The notes: generated by a model from the letters alone, not told the origin. A DNA stretch of 6,263 nucleotides from Betaproteobacteria bacterium (GCA_028868235.1 JAGWUW010000166.1:1-6263), one strand, 5' to 3'; counted from the stretch's first letter, positions 1 through 6,007 are shown. Numbers and translations: made by a program.

Positions 1-233
1 AGATAGGCGACAATGCCGTCCAGGGTCACCACTTTGCCATAGTCAGTTTCGGGAATGTCGACGCCCAGCTTCTCGTGGATGGTAGCCAGAACATTGAGCC
101 AATCCATAGAGTCCAGGTCAATCTGTGTGCGCAGGGGCTTGTCGGGGATGATGCGTGCCGAATCGATTTCAGGAGCGAGACGTTTGACGATGGTGAGTAC
201 CTCCGAGCGGACTTGTTCGGGCTTCTGACGCAT
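1..233 (-). CDS. Acyl carrier protein, 3' end cut by the window edge
   Basis: Translating from the ATG at 233 gives 77 residues before the left edge. The sequence reads as a small acidic acyl carrier protein: a helix I segment, then the phosphopantetheine attachment motif DSMDWLN with Ser42 as the predicted modified residue, then the helix II/III region with EKLGVDIPETDYGKV. Family members are about 78-95 residues, so little is missing. The usual DSL is DSM here, a tolerated variation often seen in specialised carriers; the residues around the serine otherwise fit. The start is well supported by a strong Shine-Dalgarno seven bases upstream. The gene lies 11 bases after the acyl-CoA synthetase stop, so the two are almost surely co-transcribed and probably work together: the synthetase would activate an acid and the carrier would hold it as a thioester. 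The cargo and downstream enzyme are not visible. This is probably not the housekeeping fatty-acid AcpP, which normally sits among fab genes. Confidence 0.88.
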   Translation of the reverse strand, partial: MRQKPEQVRSEVLTIVKRLAPEIDSARIIPDKPLRTQIDLDSMDWLNVLATIHEKLGVDIPETDYGKVVTLDGIVAY

Positions 234-239
234 TTTTTT

Positions 240-246
240 CTCCCTT
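240..246 (-). promoter_or_regulatory. Shine-Dalgarno for the acyl carrier protein
   Basis: On the minus strand AAGGGAG lies six bases before the ATG at 233, followed by a run of A. Its first two bases are also the last two bases of the TAA stop codon of the upstream synthetase (245-247). This is the strongest ribosome binding site in the minus-strand run. It fixes the carrier protein start and suggests high or coupled translation. Confidence 0.8.
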
Positions 247-1999
247 ACGCCAACGTTGAACTGTCGTCTTCAGGCAGTCCGAGCTCTCTTGCCTTGAGGA
301 GCCGGCGCATGATTTTCCCGCTGCGAGTATGTGGCAGCGCTGGTATGAATGCAATTTCCTTTGGTGCTATCGCTGCACCGAGGCGTTGACGGGCATGAGC
401 CATCAATTCCAGACGAAGGTTTTCGTTCGGTTCGATGCCGCATTTGAGGACGACGAAGGCTTTGATCAGTTCGCCGGCCAGCGGGTCCGGCTTGCCGATA
501 ACCCCAGCCTCGGCAACCGCAGGGTGTTCCATCAACGTGCTTTCCACCTCGAACGAGCCGATCAGATGACCGGACGACTTGATCACGTCGTCGCTGCGGC
601 CGACGAACCAGTAGTAGCCGTCGGCATCGCGCCGCACCAGATCGCCAGTCAGATAGAGATTGCCGGCGAAGCTCGCACGGTAGCGTGATGGCTGATCCAG
701 ATAGCCACGAAACATCGATGGCCAGCCGCTTTCCAGCGCCAGTTCACCGACCGTATCCGGGGTGTCGATCACTGTGACCGGATTACCGTCGGAGTGGCGA
801 ACCACATGGGCGACAATGCCTGGCAAGGGGCGCCCCATCGAGCCTGGCTTGATGTCTTGGCTAGCGGTATTGGCAATCATGATGCCGCCGGTTTCACTCT
901 GCCACCAGTTGTCATGGATCGGTTGCCCGAGGACATCTTGCCCCCACCAGACCGCTTCAGGGTTGAGCGCCTCGCCGACGCTGGCGACAAACCGCAAATC
1001 GGGAAAATGGTGCCCGGCAAATAGTTCGGGGGCGGCTTTCATCAATAGCCGGATTGCTGTCGGCGCGGTATACCAAACATTGATACGCTCGGCTTCCAGA
1101 ATGTGAATCCAGCGCATCGGGTCGAAGTCGGACTCGTCGACGATGCTGGTGGCGCCGATGACCAGGGGCGCAATGATGCCGTATGAGGAGCCGGTAACCC
1201 AGCCCGGATCGGCTGTGCACCAGAATACGTCGTCCGGATGCAGGTCGAGGGCGACCATGGCTGTCGCATAGTGCATCAGGACGGCACCGTGTACATGCAT
1301 CGCTCCTTTCGGTTGGCCAGTTGTACCGCTGGTGAAGTGCAGCATGGCCGGGTCTTCGGCGCTGGTTTTTACCAGTACCGGGATATCCGGGGTCGCCCGC
1401 AGGAGGGCATGCAGGTCGAGGGTTTGAGCAATGGGGCCGGTGCCGAGATCATCAACCAGCAAGACGTGCTCGAGGGATGGGAGTTCAGTCCGTAGTGCCG
1501 CGATTTTGCGTTGATATAGGCTGGCCGTTGTCACCAGCACTTTACCGTTTGCTTGGGCGATGCGGCTGCGAATCGGTTCGGGCCCGAAGGACTGGAATAG
1601 CGGCGAGACCATGGCGCCGATTTTGAGCGCGCCGAGTACAGCGACATAAAGCTCGCAGATACGGCCGCACAGTACGAATACGCAATTTCCCTTTCGCACG
1701 CCCAGGGATTTGAGTGCGTTTGCAAAACGATTGGTCAGCTCGGCGAGTTCACGGTAGGTGACGTTGCGTCGGCTGTCGTCCGCCCCAAGAAATCGGAATG
1801 CCGTTTTTTCGGCATGGGTCGAATAGGCGTGGCGATCGACTGCTAGGTGGGCAATATTGAGGCTGCCATTGGCTGTTACGCCAAGTTCTTGTGCTATTTG
1901 CGCCCATGAGAAAACGGCGCAGTTCGTTGCCGGGGGCGGCTCAATTGACGTCTTATGGATCAGCAGCGGTCTCATCGGTGCATCCGTCACAGGAAGCAA
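245..1999 (-). CDS. acsA: AcsA-type AMP-forming acetyl/acyl-CoA synthetase
   Basis: A 584-residue ANL-superfamily adenylating enzyme, expected to be cytoplasmic. It activates a carboxylic acid with ATP to an acyl-adenylate and passes it to a thiol. Visible motifs are the phosphate-binding loop TSGTTGQPKG (223-232), CTADPGWVTG (261-270), SVGEALNPEA (340-349), WWQSETGG (365-372), the ribose-binding Asp in YLTGD (449-453), the hinge GRSDDVIKSSG (467-477) and the C-terminal SGKIMRR with the adenylation Lys562. It closely resembles Bacillus AcsA (about 570 residues) as I recall that sequence. The tryptophan of WWQSETGG and the valine of SVGE match the residues that shape the small acetate pocket in known acetyl-CoA synthetases, so a short acyl substrate is likely. 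The start is uncertain: 1999 is a TTG with a poor ribosome site, and an in-frame ATG at 1975 would give a protein eight residues shorter. It follows hpnE after 77 bases and sits 11 bases before an acyl carrier protein, so the real acceptor may be that carrier rather than CoA. Family call secure; substrate inferred. Confidence 0.9.
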   Translation of the reverse strand: MLPVTDAPMRPLLIHKTSIEPPPATNCAVFSWAQIAQELGVTANGSLNIAHLAVDRHAYSTHAEKTAFRFLGADDSRRNVTYRELAELTNRFANALKSLGVRKGNCVFVLCGRICELYVAVLGALKIGAMVSPLFQSFGPEPIRSRIAQANGKVLVTTASLYQRKIAALRTELPSLEHVLLVDDLGTGPIAQTLDLHALLRATPDIPVLVKTSAEDPAMLHFTSGTTGQPKGAMHVHGAVLMHYATAMVALDLHPDDVFWCTADPGWVTGSSYGIIAPLVIGATSIVDESDFDPMRWIHILEAERINVWYTAPTAIRLLMKAAPELFAGHHFPDLRFVASVGEALNPEAVWWGQDVLGQPIHDNWWQSETGGIMIANTASQDIKPGSMGRPLPGIVAHVVRHSDGNPVTVIDTPDTVGELALESGWPSMFRGYLDQPSRYRASFAGNLYLTGDLVRRDADGYYWFVGRSDDVIKSSGHLIGSFEVESTLMEHPAVAEAGVIGKPDPLAGELIKAFVVLKCGIEPNENLRLELMAHARQRLGAAIAPKEIAFIPALPHTRSGKIMRRLLKARELGLPEDDSSTLA

Positions 2000-2013
2000 G
2001 CCGTAGTATTTTT

Positions 2014-2062
2014 ATTCGCGATATCAAGTCGTGCGTTGATGCTTCTCAAACGTGCCGCGAAT
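2014..2062 (-). repeat. 7-bp perfect inverted repeat in the hpnE-acsA gap
   Basis: ATTCGCG at 2014-2020 is the exact reverse complement of CGCGAAT at 2056-2062, with a 35-base spacer. It occupies most of the 77-base gap between hpnE and the synthetase, the only sizeable gap in the minus-strand run. On the minus strand the distal arm is followed by A-rich sequence, not T, so it is not an intrinsic terminator in the direction of the genes. It could be an operator, a structured leader or chance; a 7-bp repeat in a short gap is weak evidence. Confidence 0.25.
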
Positions 2063-2076
2063 CGCAGTCGGTTATT

Positions 2077-3306
2077 TCAATATCGAGAAATGGCATGCGC
2101 CAGCCGCCCTGCGTGGCGGCCGCTGCGTACGGCACCTTCGAGCGTGGCAGGGTAATCCGCCCAAGTGTAATCTCCTGCGAGAAAAATGCGTCGATCCACC
2201 GCTCGGCAATCTGGGCGATGGATGCCGGGTTGGGCAGAAAAAGTGGCGCGTTTTTCGCGAATGACCTTATGCCAAAGTGCCGGTTCGCCGAGTGCGAGTT
2301 CATCCTCCAAGGCCATGGCCAGGGCATTGTCGTCCAGTGTCTCCCAGGCTCCGCGCCCGCTTAGGACGCAGCCGACCAGTCCATCGCCGCGGTCGACGAC
2401 CCACTGCCCAAGTCTTCCCATCAGATTGCGCAAGGGGAAACGAAGTTTGGTTCTTGACCTGAATTGCAGGTAGACCGTAGCAATCGGTTCATAGAGGTAA
2501 TTCGTCGCGCCATCTGGCCACAGTGCGCCGACATGCTGTGGCGCTGTGGCGATGATGGCAGCCGCGAAGGCTTCTCCGTCGACCAGGATGGTGCTGTCCG
2601 TAGGGGTGAGATTCTGGACGCGCGTCCTCATCTTGAGCGTGGCACCCTGGCTGCGCAGCCATTTTCCGGCCGGCTCAGGCAGTAGCTGGCCGAGGGAAAC
2701 CTGAGGGATCAGCAGGTCAGTATCTTCACGGTGTGGACTGCCCAGGCTGTCGCGCAGCACGTTGGCAAATAGCTGGGCCGAAGCGCGGTCGGCTGGCGTG
2801 TTCAGCGCGGCGAGGCAGAGCGGTTCCCACAGGTGGCGGCGCAGGGTTCCGGTCTGGCCGGCGGCGTCCAGCCATTGGACGACGGTGATGTCGGCAGCCA
2901 GGCGAAACCCTCGGCGCTTGATGCCATCCATCCACAGCGCGGTACGTAGCTTTTCGCCGAGCCCGACACCGCGTGCAGTGAGAAGCCCCCAGGCGACATT
3001 GAGCGGAGCGGGCAGGCGAGGCAGAGCAAGTTTAAAGCCGGCGTTGTCGATGATGCTCAGTGGCCGCCGGTCGAACAGCTGCTCCGGGTCGGCGTCCACC
3101 TGGCGCATCAGATCGAGCGTATCGCGATAGGCACCGAGCAGGATGTGCTGGCCGTTGTCGAGCATACGGTCGTCGAGATTGGCGCTGCGCGCCCGCCCGC
3201 CGAGCACGCGGCCGGCTTCGAAGAGGGTGGTGGAAATGCCGCGCGCAGTCAGTTCGACGGCCGCGGCAATGCCGGACCAGCCGCCGCCGATGACGGCTAC
3301 ACGCAC
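2077..3306 (-). CDS. hpnE: Hydroxysqualene dehydroxylase HpnE (FAD-dependent)
   Basis: A 409-residue FAD-dependent amine-oxidase/phytoene-desaturase-like protein. In the established bacterial squalene route HpnE reductively removes the hydroxyl of hydroxysqualene to give squalene. The N-terminus is a Rossmann dinucleotide fold with GGGWSG (7-12), the ribose-binding Glu30, and GGRAR (36-40). The C-terminus has the second FAD signature IFLAGDYTWADYP (374-386) followed by LEGAVRSGRHAG. The length is close to family members. The start is GTG at 3306, chosen because the fold begins right after it and because AAGGG lies eight bases upstream, inside the end of hpnD. The hpnD stop is only 4 bases away, so translational coupling is likely. 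Position after hpnC and hpnD separates it from carotenoid desaturases, which have similar FAD motifs. Confidence 0.94.
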   Translation of the reverse strand: MRVAVIGGGWSGIAAAVELTARGISTTLFEAGRVLGGRARSANLDDRMLDNGQHILLGAYRDTLDLMRQVDADPEQLFDRRPLSIIDNAGFKLALPRLPAPLNVAWGLLTARGVGLGEKLRTALWMDGIKRRGFRLAADITVVQWLDAAGQTGTLRRHLWEPLCLAALNTPADRASAQLFANVLRDSLGSPHREDTDLLIPQVSLGQLLPEPAGKWLRSQGATLKMRTRVQNLTPTDSTILVDGEAFAAAIIATAPQHVGALWPDGATNYLYEPIATVYLQFRSRTKLRFPLRNLMGRLGQWVVDRGDGLVGCVLSGRGAWETLDDNALAMALEDELALGEPALWHKVIREKRATFSAQPGIHRPDCRAVDRRIFLAGDYTWADYPATLEGAVRSGRHAGRLAHAISRY

Positions 3307-3310
3307 TGAG

Positions 3311-4144
3311 TCAGCCCTTGATCCAGGTCTTGGCTGCTAGCCATAGCTTACGCATCGGCGGCAGAGAAATGCGCTGGTGCAAAACCTTGAAGTTTTCGTC
3401 CTTGATTTCGGCAAGCAGGGTGCGATAGATGGCCGCCATGATCAGGCCGGGGCGCTGGTTCTTGCGGTCGACGGCCGGCAATTGGGCAAAGGCCTGTTCG
3501 TAGTACTTTTCGGCCCGCTCGTACTGGAACTGCATCAGTGCCGTGAAATTGTCGGAATACTTGCCGTTCAGGATGTCGGCGGCCGGCACGTTGAACTGCT
3601 TGAGTTCATCCATCGGGATGTAGATGCGGCCGCGCCGTGCGTCCTCGCCGATGTCGCGGATGATGTTTGTGAGCTGGAACGCCATGCCCAGGTCGTGGGC
3701 GTATTTCTGCGTCTGGCGGTCCTGGTAGCCGAAGATTTCGGCGGCGAGCAGGCCAACGACACTGGCTGCCCGGTAGCAGTAGAGCGACAGGCCCTTGAAG
3801 TCGAGGTAACGCGACTGCTGGAGGTCCATTTCCATGCCGTCGATGATTTCCAGCAGTTGTTCGGTGGGCAGGTTAATGCCGGGAGCGACCTGCTTGAGTG
3901 CCAGGCCGACCGGGTGCTGAGGATTGCCCTCGGCAACGCGTTCGATCTCCTGGCGCCACCATGCGAGCTTGGTCGATGCAATCGAGATGTCATTGCATTC
4001 ATCGACCACGTCATCAACTTCACGGCAGAAGGCATAAAGGGCCATGATGGCCTGACGGCGTTCCGGCGGCAGGAATAGGAAGCTGTAATAGAAGGAAGAG
4101 CCGCTGGCCGCGCACTTCTCCTGGCAATATTGATCTGGATTCAT
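3311..4144 (-). CDS. hpnD: Presqualene diphosphate synthase HpnD
   Basis: A 277-residue squalene/phytoene synthase family prenyltransferase. HpnD is known to condense two farnesyl diphosphates head to head into presqualene diphosphate, the substrate of HpnC. Both Mg-diphosphate-binding aspartate motifs are intact: YAFCREVDDVVDE (37-49) with Asp44 and Asp48, and LTNIIRDIGED (158-168) with Asp164 and Asp168, followed by RRGRIYIP (170-177). The early SSFYYSFLFLPPERR segment is typical of the family. The length is normal (about 280). The ATG at 4144 lies 4 bases after the hpnC stop, with no good Shine-Dalgarno, so expression probably depends on coupling to hpnC. Phytoene synthase is the main alternative, but the hpnC-hpnD-hpnE order argues for squalene synthesis. 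Confidence 0.95.
   Translation of the reverse strand: MNPDQYCQEKCAASGSSFYYSFLFLPPERRQAIMALYAFCREVDDVVDECNDISIASTKLAWWRQEIERVAEGNPQHPVGLALKQVAPGINLPTEQLLEIIDGMEMDLQQSRYLDFKGLSLYCYRAASVVGLLAAEIFGYQDRQTQKYAHDLGMAFQLTNIIRDIGEDARRGRIYIPMDELKQFNVPAADILNGKYSDNFTALMQFQYERAEKYYEQAFAQLPAVDRKNQRPGLIMAAIYRTLLAEIKDENFKVLHQRISLPPMRKLWLAAKTWIKG
3315..3319 (-). promoter_or_regulatory. Shine-Dalgarno for hpnE, inside hpnD
   Basis: Minus-strand AAGGG within the last codons of hpnD (Lys-Gly, then TGA) ends eight bases before the GTG at 3306. It supports the GTG as the real start of hpnE and suggests that ribosomes finishing hpnD initiate hpnE. Confidence 0.6.
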
Positions 4145-4148
4145 GGGG

Positions 4149-4958
4149 CTACATTTTAAGGGATCGGGCGCTGAGAACCAGCCAATCCGTTAGGCCAAGT
4201 TTCGGGCGGTGGCGGAAAACATCGCCGCGTACTTGGCGGATGCGTTCCAGGATACGCAGGCCACCCTGAATGGTCAGGCGGATTTCCCAGCCCATGCGGC
4301 CGGGCAGGGCGTGGACGAGCGGGGCTCCACGCTGCATCAGAGCAGTGGCCCGGTCGAGTTCAAAATCCATCAACGCCGCCCAGTTGGCCGAACTGTGGCC
4401 AGCTGCGATATCGTCTTCCGTAACGCGGAAATGCGGAAAATCGGTTTGCGGAATGTAAACACGCCCCTTCTCCCAGTCGATCGCCACGTCCTGCCAGAAA
4501 TTGATCAATTGCAAGGCGGTGCAAATGCAGTCCGATTGCATCAAGTGCTTGTCCTCGGTCCGTCCGAACAGGTGCAGGACCAGGCGACCGACCGGATTGG
4601 CTGAGCGCCGGCAGTAATCGAGTAGTTCTGGGTAGTCGGCATAGCGCTTCTTGACCACGTCCTGTGCGAAGGCGTCGAGCAAATCGCGAAAAAGCTGTAT
4701 GGGCAGGGCGTAAGCCGCAATCACTTCGGCCAGCCTGACGAACAGCGGTGTTTGCGGCGCAGTATCGGTGGCAATGCGGTCCAGTTCGGCCTGATAAGTG
4801 GCCAGTCCCGCAAGTCGCTCTTCCGGCGAGGCATCACCCTCGTCGGCGATGTCGTCGGCGCTGCGCGCGAAGCGGTAGATGACCTCGATCGGTTTGCGCA
4901 GTCTGGCCGGGACGAGCAGAGAAGCGACCGGAAAATTTTCGTAATGATCGATAGGCAT
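4149..4958 (-). CDS. hpnC: Hydroxysqualene synthase HpnC
   Basis: A 269-residue second squalene/phytoene synthase paralogue. In the known three-enzyme route HpnC converts presqualene diphosphate to hydroxysqualene with loss of diphosphate. The start MPIDHYENFPVAS is characteristic of HpnC and supports the ATG at 4958. The two aspartate motifs are SADDIADE (33-40) with Asp35 and Asp39, and LINFWQDVAIDWEKGRVYIP (151-170) with Asp157 and Asp161; NFWQD in place of the NIIRD of HpnD is the usual difference between the two paralogues. It is the first gene of the minus-strand run. Its start is only 39 bases from the divergent tRNA-Leu gene, so any promoter close to it must lie within the tRNA gene or its trailer. 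The Shine-Dalgarno is weak. Confidence 0.95.
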   Translation of the reverse strand: MPIDHYENFPVASLLVPARLRKPIEVIYRFARSADDIADEGDASPEERLAGLATYQAELDRIATDTAPQTPLFVRLAEVIAAYALPIQLFRDLLDAFAQDVVKKRYADYPELLDYCRRSANPVGRLVLHLFGRTEDKHLMQSDCICTALQLINFWQDVAIDWEKGRVYIPQTDFPHFRVTEDDIAAGHSSANWAALMDFELDRATALMQRGAPLVHALPGRMGWEIRLTIQGGLRILERIRQVRGDVFRHRPKLGLTDWLVLSARSLKM

Positions 4959-4977
4959 GGGCGTCCGCTTCAGTCAG

Positions 4978-4993
4978 TGCTAGAATGCGGGCC
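4978..4993 (+). promoter_or_regulatory. Extended -10 promoter and discriminator of tRNA-Leu
   Basis: TGCTAGAAT at 4978-4986 is an extended -10 element (TG, one base, then TAGAAT, five of six matches to TATAAT). It is followed by a GC-rich discriminator, GCGGGCC, a pattern typical of stable-RNA promoters under stringent control. Transcription would begin a few bases before the mature tRNA 5' end at 4998. No good -35 box is found at the right spacing, which the extended -10 can offset. The expected -35 position falls at the start codon region of hpnC. Confidence 0.5.
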
Positions 4994-4997
4994 GCTA

Positions 4998-5082
4998 GCC
5001 CAGGTGGCGAAATTGGTAGACGCACCAGATTTAGGTTCTGGCGTAGAAATACGTGGGGGTTCGAGTCCCTTCCTGGGCACCA
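4998..5082 (+). tRNA. tRNA-Leu(UAG), CCA encoded
   Basis: An 85-base class II tRNA. The acceptor stem GCCCAGG (4998-5004) pairs perfectly with CCTGGGC (5072-5078), followed by discriminator A and an encoded CCA (5080-5082). The anticodon stem CCAGA/TCTGG (5025-5029, 5037-5041) holds loop TTTAGGT, so the anticodon is TAG (5032-5034), reading CUA and other CUN codons. The long variable arm CGTA-GAAA-TACG (5042-5053) is diagnostic of leucine-type tRNAs. The T arm has loop TTCGAGT (5060-5066) and a stem with two G-U pairs. No sign of decay. Its own promoter and terminator make it a single-gene transcript. Confidence 0.98.
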
Positions 5083-5115
5083 AGCAGTTGTTTGACACAG
5101 TTTTTGCAGTCCATT

Positions 5116-5140
5116 AAACCCGCCCGAGTGCGGGTTTTTT
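5116..5140 (+). terminator. Rho-independent terminator of tRNA-Leu
   Basis: AAACCCGC (5116-5123) pairs perfectly with GCGGGTTT (5130-5137) around a 6-base loop, and the stem runs into a six-T tract (5135-5140). It lies 33 bases after the tRNA CCA end. On the opposite strand the hairpin is followed only by TTTAAT, so it works mainly rightward. Confidence 0.9.
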
Positions 5141-5274
5141 GTTGTTTTCCGAAGCGATAGCACCTTCTGCATCGCTGTGTTGGTACAGAAAAGATGCCCG
5201 CGACAGGAGTATATCCCGGTGCTCGGCTAACAAAGGCTATTTGGTGGGTTCGCGACTACCTCTCGCTGGGAACG
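5141..5274. other. Intergenic stretch without a recognised gene
   Basis: Between the tRNA terminator and the hairpin at 5275 I find no reading frame with convincing composition, no start with a good ribosome site, and no clear promoter. A short inverted repeat, AGCGAT/ATCGCT (5153-5158, 5171-5176), and an AT-rich TATATC (5210-5215) without a spaced -35 are the only visible marks. It may be simple spacer, a remnant, or an unrecognised small RNA ending at the hairpin. Confidence 0.4.
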
Positions 5275-5317
5275 ACGTTTCCGAACGAGGCGGAGGTATT
5301 GTTCTGGAACGTTTTTT
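5275..5317 (+). terminator. Second plus-strand terminator-like hairpin
   Basis: ACGTTTCCGAAC (5275-5286) and GTTCTGGAACGT (5301-5312) form a 12-position stem with one G-U pair and one mismatch around a 14-base loop. Six T follow (5312-5317). Only the plus strand has the T tract after the stem; on the minus strand the T tract is an A tract ahead of it. The T run overlaps the stop codon of the leftward small gene. No plus-strand gene ends here, so it is either a backup for tRNA readthrough, the end of an unseen small RNA, or protection of the leftward gene from antisense transcription. Confidence 0.45.
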
Positions 5318-5558
5318 AACCGGGTACAGGTGTCGTCGGTAATAAAGCAGCCCAGCATTGCCAATGACCACAGGCTGAGCGGGCGCGCCGCTCGGAGCCA
5401 TCCCAGGGGCCACCTTGGCAAATCCCGATACTGGTTTCCGCTTCAATCAGGACGACGTCGGGGGTCGGTCCGGCTTGGCGCAGCCCACCCCAGCGCTGGC
5501 AACTGGCGCAGCGCTTGCGGGCAACGGCCTGGCTCAGCAGGTCTTGGCTGTCTTGCAT
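5316..5558 (-). CDS. Small Cys/Trp-rich protein, unknown function
   Basis: An 80-residue protein I cannot assign to a named family, although the pattern resembles small hypothetical proteins I loosely recall from betaproteobacteria. It has RCASCQRWGG (16-25), giving a CxxC pair at Cys17 and Cys20, then ICQGGPWDG (46-54) with Cys47, then SACGHWQCWA (61-70) with Cys63 and Cys68. Four well-spaced cysteines (17, 20, 47, 63) with Trp and Gly-Gly nearby suggest a metal-binding or Fe-S knuckle. No signal peptide or membrane segment is seen, so it is probably cytoplasmic. Codon use is strongly G/C-ending like its neighbours, which supports real coding rather than a shadow frame. The ATG at 5558 lies 25 bases inside the 3' end of the rhodanese gene, in another frame, implying coupled translation; no strong Shine-Dalgarno is present. 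Confidence 0.65.
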   Translation of the reverse strand: MQDSQDLLSQAVARKRCASCQRWGGLRQAGPTPDVVLIEAETSIGICQGGPWDGSERRARSACGHWQCWAALLPTTPVPG

Positions 5559-5974
5559 GACGCGATACTGGGTGCTGCGGGTGTGACTTGCCCTCCAGCA
5601 CCGATCCAGCTCTTGATGCCATTTTTCACGTTATAGACCGTGGTATAGCCGGCCTGCTGTGTTAGAAACTGGCTGACTGGTTTGGTCCGGTTACCGCTGC
5701 GGCAGATGATGATTACCGGTTCGTTAGGTTTGGCGATGGGTTTCAGCTTTTCCAGCCAGGCGGCCGCATCGGAACGGCCTTTTTCATCGAAGAATGTGAG
5801 CAGCTTGCTGCCAGGGACGATGCCGGTTTCTTCCCACTCGCTCTGCAGGCGAATGTCGATCACCGGCACGCCGCTCTTGCTCAGGGTCTCGAGTTGAGCA
5901 TTATCGATCTCCACGACCTCGGCATGGATGAGGGTGTTGAAGATAAGTAAGGGGGTAAGCAGCAGACGACGCAT
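5534..5974 (-). CDS. Exported single-domain rhodanese-like protein
   Basis: A 146-residue rhodanese. Residues 1-18 form a signal peptide (Arg-Arg, a hydrophobic core [13 protein letters not shown], then a likely cut after HA), so the mature protein is periplasmic. The domain has VIDIR (38-42), an [12 protein letters not shown] segment, and the active loop CRSGNRT (91-97) with catalytic Cys91 and both arginines, matching active sulfurtransferases that move sulfane sulfur through a cysteine persulfide. The [16 protein letters not shown] end of the domain is intact. A short tail after it carries two further cysteines, Cys140 and Cys146, the last residue. The ATG at 5974 is the only start that gives the signal peptide; its ribosome site is weak. 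It probably forms a two-gene unit with the overlapping small Cys-rich gene. Physiological sulfur donor and acceptor are unknown. Confidence 0.92.
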   Translation of the reverse strand: MRRLLLTPLLIFNTLIHAEVVEIDNAQLETLSKSGVPVIDIRLQSEWEETGIVPGSKLLTFFDEKGRSDAAAWLEKLKPIAKPNEPVIIICRSGNRTKPVSQFLTQQAGYTTVYNVKNGIKSWIGAGGQVTPAAPSIASCKTAKTC

Positions 5975-5987
5975 GGCAGTTTTGTTT

Positions 5988-6007
5988 ATCAGAAAACACT
6001 GATTGTA
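5988..6007 (-). promoter_or_regulatory. Possible -10 and small palindrome before the rhodanese gene
   Basis: On the minus strand TACAAT (6007-6002) matches the -10 consensus at five of six positions and lies about 28 bases before the ATG at 5974. No good -35 is seen at 16-18 bases. A 5-bp inverted repeat ATCAG/CTGAT (5988-5992, 5999-6003) overlaps its edge and could be a binding site or chance. Confidence 0.3.

Noticed and set aside
1891..2364. 157-codon plus-strand frame across the synthetase start, the gap and the hpnE end
   Set aside because: It is antisense to two clear genes, has no ribosome site or known motif, and spans the gap only by chance absence of stops.
3377..4078. Long 233-codon plus-strand frame opposite hpnD
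   Set aside because: It lies wholly antisense to hpnD, whose motifs are intact. Long open antisense frames are common in GC-rich coding DNA, and the translation shows no recognisable domain.
5092..5120. Perfect TTGACA with ATTAAA/TTAAAC about 17 bases on, resembling a plus-strand promoter
   Set aside because: The -10 part is a poor match and overlaps the first stem of the tRNA terminator, so a transcript would start inside or at the terminator. Chance match in the tRNA trailer is likelier.
4834..5172. 112-codon minus-strand frame containing GRDSNPH...LRQNLNLVRLPISPPG
   Set aside because: That peptide is the translation of the antisense strand of the tRNA-Leu gene, a well-known false ORF type. 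The rest overlaps hpnC in another frame.
4998..5317. tRNA gene as an integration site for a mobile element
   Set aside because: No integrase, no repeat of the tRNA 3' end further along, and ordinary chromosomal genes on both sides.
5139..5342. 67-codon plus-strand frame after the tRNA terminator
   Set aside because: It begins near the terminator T tract with no ribosome site, its composition is unlike the neighbours, and it reads through the second hairpin and into the antisense of the Cys-rich gene.
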